This document shows, piece after piece, positions 61,101 through 64,000 of a stretch of 64,000 nt of DNA. The notes below the pieces were generated by a model that ran no database searches, had not been told where the DNA came from, and saw only the letters and a list, made by a program, of their open reading frames with translations. The number at the start of each line of letters is the position of its first letter. Positions within the stretch are counted from its first letter, which is position 1. A program made the translations under genes and the position numbers. The DNA comes from Sympetrum striolatum (Eukaryota; Arthropoda; Insecta; Odonata; Libellulidae), in the NCBI GenBank assembly GCA_947579665.1, contig OX388344.1:11650346-11714345 (forward strand), in the 5' to 3' direction.

Positions 61101-62969
61101 TCCTCCTTAAAATGCAATGCTTCAGCTAATTGTGCCAATGGCTGTAAATTTCTTGGTATGTAATTAGTAATGTCTTAGACAGGTCATACCACATAAATAT
61201 CCTCATTAAAAATCTGTCTGCAGCCATTTTTATGATCAGGAGAATGGGTCCTATAATATCAATTAGAGACTTTAAAATGTTATTCCAAGGTCCATTCGCA
61301 GCTCTCATATGGAATTATATTCTGATGACAATTTTCCCTTTTCATCAAGGCTTATTCAGCACAAAAACAAGCGATCAAAGCAATGCTTAGGGTTTCTTAT
61401 CGACCTCCTTGTAAATCTCTTTTCTCTTTCCTGTTACATTCCTAGATCTATTTACAGTCTATGTAAAAAAATCTTTAAAAGCAAACTTAAAAAGCTACCA
61501 AGTGCTATTCCTCTGACACTGAATACCTTAGCGATAGAATGTGATTTTGGATGTGAATATTGGATGTGAATCAATGTATTTTGTCTTGAGCTTTTTTCTT
61601 TCGCTTATGAACATAGTGTATTTATGTCACTTGCGTACATTAACTTATTCTCTGCCATGTTTCTTTGGCCTCTGGGAATCAATAAACTTATTATAATAAA
61701 ATAAAACAGAAAGCAGCTTCTTAGCATTGTCAAAGCTAACTGGAATGCATAGAGCTGGAATCGATTCAATAGAAATGGCTATCAAATACTGCCTTCTCGT
61801 GTAATCAATGCGACCTAGATTAACTTGGTGGAATTCCATAATGAAATAAATTGGCAATTTCAAAAGGAAATGTCCAAGTTTACCTTCCTTTCCAATTTTT
61901 GACCTTAAACTGCCTTAAACTGAAATAAAATTACTCCATGGATGAATTTATTTCTTATTTTGGCATAGTATTATCTCCACTGACCAATTTATTGGGCCAA
62001 TTTAATGAAAATATATTCTGCCACAACACCAAAGCACCGAATTCTGCCTTTCTTCTTTTGCTTGCAAAATTTCCAACTGAAATGAAAACTTGCTGTACAA
62101 CTCATTTCAAAATTCACCCAAAGATCGCCGTGTGATGCCACCTGGTGATGAAATTGGTTGCAATAAATTTCCCGAGGAAGCGATACTTGTCATAACTTCT
62201 TTTAAAGAATACTCTCTACAGTTCATCCAAATTTTGGATCTTTCTTCAGTTACGAACACTTCCTACTCCTAAAAAATACTTCATATTTTTTGCTGAGCAA
62301 CCAATCCTCAATTACAAATAGTGGCCCTGACCCTTTTCCTGATCACACAGCTCCCGTAAAAACAAAGTAAAATTGTGATGGCATGATATGAACCACCAAT
62401 GGTATGGTTAGAATACCAGAAAGTGGGAGGCCTGGGTTCAAGCCTCAGTAATATTCCATTTTTCACTTCTTTTTCAAACTTAGCTTATGAATTAATATAA
62501 TATTTTCATTTACTGGCTTTGATAATGCATCAGCTGAAATGAGCGGACATTAAAAAATTTAGGATTAAAACAATGGATGACCTGAAAGAAGGTTTTAGGA
62601 AACTGGAGACATAAAAAGGTTATAAAGCCGAGATATAAACACACGGATAGTAAGTAATATGTTAAACATGGATTTTAATCTCTTAATTTTTGTACTTCTA
62701 TGTTGAGAACAAATGGATTGTTCACAAAGGAGAAACGAAACTGCCTGCATGAATTTGTCACCACTTCACACTGTACTAACCTTTTCAGTGAGGGCTTCAA
62801 GGCGAGCCGGAGGTTCTTCGTCCTCCCAGTGCTGCTTAATCCAGGCCAACACCAAACGACACAAAGAATCACTCGCTACCAATGACATCTCCTCTCTCGT
62901 TTGATTCAGAACCTCTATACGAGCACATTGCAGTGAAGAAATGACGGGCGTCTTGTAAACATTGGTAAA
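40028..62969 (-). CDS. IVNS1ABP: IVNS1ABP (NS1-BP)-like BACK/kelch protein, 9 exons, 5' end outside window
   Basis: Nine minus-strand exons in transcription order: 62781-62969, 58780-58917, 56140-56272, 51504-51920, 50074-50319, 44067-44192, 42979-43152, 41728-41898 and 40028-40194. All have GT-AG introns and compatible phases. The product has a BACK-domain segment, a linker, an acidic/basic low-complexity insert and six kelch repeats forming a beta-propeller. Block-by-block resemblance to vertebrate IVNS1ABP supports orthology: NEWKLIAS before the linker, GGYDRGECLRCVEVYDP, CDAWNCLNSVEVYDP and the closing FLNSFEYLDENTGEW. The family serves as a substrate adaptor/actin-associated kelch protein and takes part in RNA processing; the vertebrate name comes from binding influenza NS1. 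The N-terminal BTB exons are not in the window, so they should lie beyond 64000. Introns are up to about 5.9 kb and rich in transposons. Confidence 0.85.
41728..41898 (-). CDS. IVNS1ABP: IVNS1ABP exon, kelch 5 to 6
   Basis: This exon encodes GKLYVVGGTDGTHSLCSTEI, FDPRKQTWSMGPNMTTPRAN and VGVAVIGDRLYAVGGFSG. The acceptor is a T-rich tract ending TTTAG and the donor is GTATGC, phase 1 at both ends. The VVGG / Y(F)DP---W pattern is complete. Confidence 0.9.
42979..43152 (-). CDS. IVNS1ABP: IVNS1ABP exon, kelch 4
   Basis: This exon encodes GRYQAGVCSMDGHVYAVGGC, then DAWNCLNSVEVYDPTTDTW and PMITARRGCGVAIFKG. The acceptor is TTTTTCTCGCAG and the donor GTAAGT, phase 1 at both ends. WNCLN-VE-Y(D/N)P is diagnostic for the NS1-BP subfamily among kelch proteins. 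Confidence 0.9.
44067..44192 (-). CDS. IVNS1ABP: IVNS1ABP exon, kelch 3
   Basis: This exon encodes GVCELGGKIYCIGGWNGQVG, then IKQCEAFDPVQKEWARLGAL. The acceptor is TCCTTTGCAG and the donor GTATGC, phase 1 at both ends. The blade is intact and free of stops. Confidence 0.9.
44193..50073 (-). other. IVNS1ABP intron (5.9 kb)
   Basis: No exons are recognised. A GC-richer block at about 45040-45300 contains GGGCGGGG and, on the minus strand, a CCAAT motif, but no supported coding sequence. A 148-bp inverted repeat lies at 48493-48640. The rest is AT-rich without recognised elements. Confidence 0.5.
48493..48640. repeat. 148-bp foldback in IVNS1ABP intron
   Basis: The left arm AAGGTTTTCGGGAATGCAGC pairs with the right arm GCTGCATTCCCAAAAACCTT. 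The pairing continues inward through ATTTCGGGTGACGACGTTTTG / CAAAACCTCGCTGCCTGAAAT (about 70 bp per arm, several mismatches, short loop). It is a compact MITE-like foldback. Confidence 0.65.
50074..50319 (-). CDS. IVNS1ABP: IVNS1ABP exon, kelch 1 and 2
   Basis: This exon encodes GYDRGECLRCVEVYDPARNT, WSPLPPMREARGRFSVAVAG, GRLYAVGGSNGTTELDTAEV and YEPMEGHWGPLPSMALARSN. The acceptor is TGTATTTCAG and the donor GTTAGT, phase 1 at both ends. ECLR-VE-Y(D/N)P directly after the GGY opening matches the first blade of NS1-BP. The exon is noticeably GC-richer than the introns. Confidence 0.9.
50370..50907. mobile_element. pogo-type MITE with TA ends in IVNS1ABP intron
   Basis: The left end TACCGCATTTACTCGAAAAT and the right end, reverse-complemented, TAAGTATTTACTCTAAAAT form degenerate TIRs of about 25 bp with TA at the borders. 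The interior is non-coding. The terminus style (TACCG-ATTTACTCG--AATAATG) is like other pogo-derived MITEs. Confidence 0.55.
51504..51920 (-). CDS. IVNS1ABP: IVNS1ABP exon with acidic and basic low-complexity insert
   Basis: This 417-bp exon starts EHTFLALAMIDGCLMTMSVL and has a Ser/Pro-rich part. It then has a glutamate run (IQEEEEEEEEEGEE), AAPAVNGSGGEEGRSAESS, a second acidic run (GEEEEEDE) and a basic run (KKKRRRKRR). It closes with VKCAVGCASLDGSLLVCG leading into blade 1. Flanking segments align with the vertebrate linker between BACK and kelch. The KKKRRRKRR cluster could act as a nuclear localisation signal. The glutamate run is encoded by a GAA/GAG microsatellite. Confidence 0.85.
52560..54342 (-). 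pseudogene. hAT transposase with BED zinc finger, disabled
   Basis: The frame starts MSFSKKSPIWEFFTSCEDEL and continues with a BED finger: C at AECQICCFKIS and H at INHLRTRHNKEY. The RNase H-like core shows SCTTDIWTCRKNKKSFLSLT (first Asp) and KCHAIVTDNGANMVKVMSDL (second Asp region). A TGA at 53512-53514 follows FVHTLQ. The same frame resumes to 53101 with LPCHSLLQDVQTRWNSSYYM. After a frameshift, NYITPFVDPRFKDKFF (53044-52844) follows, then a hATC block with PPTAVESERLFSIANLQYSD. All domains are present in order, so the lesions are recent. Confidence 0.85.
54715..55660 (-). mobile_element. 5'-truncated LINE nested in the hAT element
   Basis: The minus strand encodes VKVTSGVPQGSVIGPLLFLI, YINDLSDEIVSNVRIFADDS (catalytic ADD), KCSVVNFFEKKK and YLGINITNNLNWSMHI (55649 to about 55225). 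After one frameshift it encodes RERCYFTLVRPLLEYAASIW, DPANETCTRELEKVQRKAVR and the end at 54796. The 3' end carries ATGTAG repeats. GTATTA flanks both ends and may be the target duplication. The clade is Jockey/CR1-like. With only one frameshift this is one of the youngest copies here. Confidence 0.8.
56140..56272 (-). CDS. IVNS1ABP: IVNS1ABP exon, BACK-kelch linker
   Basis: This exon encodes NRRKGPLQPAKPRILVYSRE, ISGDEILEAEAKNEWKLIAS and TKAHG. The acceptor is TTTCTTTTTCAG (phase 0) and the donor GTATAT (phase 1). EWKLIAS-K aligns with the vertebrate linker just before the hydrophobic LALAMIDG segment in the next exon. Confidence 0.8.
56850..56960 (-). repeat. Penelope-like terminal fragment
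   Basis: On the minus strand it reads TATATATAATTGC, then GTCACTTGATGATGGCGATC and AATCGCTGAAACTAGTCG. The CACTTGATGATG-then-GAAAC pattern is found in terminal regions of Penelope-like retroelements of arthropods. A related but inverted copy lies at 58220-58350. No coding part is seen. Confidence 0.4.
58220..58350 (+). repeat. Penelope-like terminal fragment, opposite orientation
   Basis: The plus strand reads GTATATATAACTG, TTTTGTCACCTGACGATGCA and GCGAGGCTGCAAAACCATGG. It resembles the reverse complement of 56850-56960 in layout (TATATATAA, GTCACYTGAYGATG, imperfect hairpin, AAAC). Together the two may bracket an old element. Confidence 0.35.
58780..58917 (-). CDS. IVNS1ABP: IVNS1ABP exon, post-BACK linker
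   Basis: This 46-codon exon encodes THLLYLAMDNSLQDCSELPT, GGVSDTEIVQDYKKLSIKKK and AQVNAK. The acceptor is TTTTTTATGTTAG and the donor GTAAGC, phase 0 at both ends. TLYY-ADHKL-D-type sequence occupies this position in the vertebrate protein. Confidence 0.75.
59480..61690 (+). mobile_element. Degraded LINE in IVNS1ABP intron
   Basis: RT fragments occur in shifting plus-strand frames: FMILAKAFDRVDH (about 59725), LKVNSGVPQGSILGPFHFQK (about 60870), an SRLIQHKNKRSKQCLGF-type block (about 61335) and a 3' end with TTATTATAATAAAATAAAAC near 61690. The domain order matches the LINE at 9485-10684. The stretch 59830-60700 between the first two blocks is unassigned. Antisense to the host gene. Confidence 0.55.
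62390..62470 (+). repeat. tRNA-derived SINE remnant
   Basis: A-box-like ATGGTATGGTTAGAATACC and B-box-like GGTTCAAGCCTC are separated by about 20 bp, as in a tRNA-derived SINE head. No cloverleaf with a sound acceptor stem can be drawn. Confidence 0.4.
62781..62969 (-). CDS. IVNS1ABP: IVNS1ABP exon, BACK domain
   Basis: This 63-codon exon encodes FTNVYKTPVISSLQCARIEV, LNQTREEMSLVASDSLCRLV, LAWIKQHWEDEEPPARLEAL and TEK. The acceptor is TATTCTGTTGCAG and the donor GTTAGT, phase 0 at both ends. The pattern (L-xxxx-V--D-LC-LVL-WIKQ) is the C-terminal half of a BACK domain. The BTB exons should lie further right, outside the window. Confidence 0.8.
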
Positions 62970-64000
62970 CTGCAACAGAATAATGCATCCACATTAATCG
63001 CAATCAAGCGACCTCCTCGATCCTACTTCAGGTTCACCTAGATCGTTACTACGCTCAGTGAATTTAAGTGGTGTACTTGTCAGTTTTAAGAAACTGCAGA
63101 GAGTGGTTCAGAATTCATTTATGGATGCTACCACATCAAGGATAGAGTAGATGAGGTAATTGTACAGAGTAAGCAAGAAAATATTAATAGGAATCAATAA
63201 AAATTAAATTTTGAATGAAGAGAATGCAAAAATATCAAAATAGTCTTCTTTCCAGACTTTCTATTTTTATTATTAATACTTTAAAAAAATATATTCAGTG
63301 GACACCCTCCTTTATTGTTACATCTATTTATAAGACAATCAGGAGTGGTCTTCCAGGCTTCAATTTAGCTGTATTGCAATTCTCTAACTATATGCCAACA
63401 CAATCTATTATTATCGCCAATTAAACATCACCCCATTCTTCTGAGCATACACAAGGAGCAGCATGGCTCAATAAAAATGGAGAGGAAACCAAACTTCATC
63501 AAAATCAGAGACACGAGAGATTCTAATTCGAAGATTGCTAAATTAGCTGCTTATAGCATCTGTGATGCTTCCAACAGAGCTAATATTCTTGGATGTGTTC
63601 TTCAGATATTGACCCTAAAAATCAATAAGGTTACTGCACAATTACAGGAAATTCGTATTTTGATACTTTAGTCAAACATAATACATAAATTTGACCTAAT
63701 TGTACACTGAATGATTGAAATAATAACACTATGTATGGTGATCTACACTTAACAGAAGCCTAAAATAATACACTTGGTTTCATTTAAAGTTTATCTTTAC
63801 GACTTAGAGAATAACTCTATTACTAGTAACCAAAAGAAAGAAATATTTGTAAGGACATATTAATTTGAAAGCAGTGAGTGAGAACAGCAATGCACTAAAA
63901 TGATACCATTCTTATCTTCTACCTCAATATTGAGTCACTTTGAAGAAATGACAGCTTTACTAATTATTTAGTGGACCGATACAAAGTTGTTTATCATAGG
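62970..64000 (-). other. IVNS1ABP intron, no features seen
   Basis: No exon, promoter or named repeat is recognisable. Two plus-strand frames of 64-69 codons have no domain character. Confidence 0.5.

Overview
The window is eukaryotic nuclear DNA, most likely from an arthropod with a large, AT-rich, repeat-dense genome. The evidence is spliced genes with GT-AG introns of about 1-6 kb, three recognisable animal genes, and RTE, Jockey/CR1-like, hAT, pogo, piggyBac, mariner, MULE and Ty3/gypsy relics. I cannot name the species. All gene models below are reconstructed by eye from exon homology and splice sites.

Host genes. (1) 498-1904, plus strand: two exons of a SERAC1-like alpha/beta-hydrolase carrying the serine-lipase motif GHSKGG; the rest of the gene is not visible. 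(2) 4302-13935, plus strand: five exons of a peroxisomal sarcosine/L-pipecolate oxidase (PIPOX-like) ending in the peroxisomal signal SRL. The N-terminal FAD-binding exon is not seen, and the first visible exon contains an in-frame TGA. (3) 40028-62969, minus strand: nine exons of an IVNS1ABP (NS1-BP)-like BTB/BACK/kelch protein, from the BACK domain to the stop codon. Its BTB exons would lie beyond 64000.

Mobile DNA. PIPOX introns hold a MULE relic, a tRNA-derived SINE with perfect 12-bp target duplications, a LINE reverse transcriptase, a pogo-type MITE and a mariner relic. From about 14.8 to 34.2 kb lies one RTE retrotransposon. It is interrupted by a TA-flanked MITE and by two copies of one hAT family (E1, 16224-19582; E2, 31199-33865) that bracket 11.6 kb of unrelated DNA. 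The 8-bp target duplications of E1 and E2 are exchanged: the outer pair match each other and the inner pair match each other. This implies that the 11.6-kb block arrived as a unit, by circle integration, macrotransposition or an assembly error. The block contains a pogo relic, a second RTE copy split by a TTAA-flanked piggyBac element, a Jockey-like LINE, a foldback element and an orphan TATA promoter with a possible 5' exon.

Further right, a long foldback (34521-38087) has its right arm split by a 3.3-kb non-autonomous hAT. The IVNS1ABP introns hold a complete-ended hAT transposon (52394-56030) with a LINE nested inside it, a pogo-type MITE, a small foldback, two Penelope-like terminal fragments and a degraded LINE. 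I found no CRISPR array, rRNA gene or intact tRNA gene.
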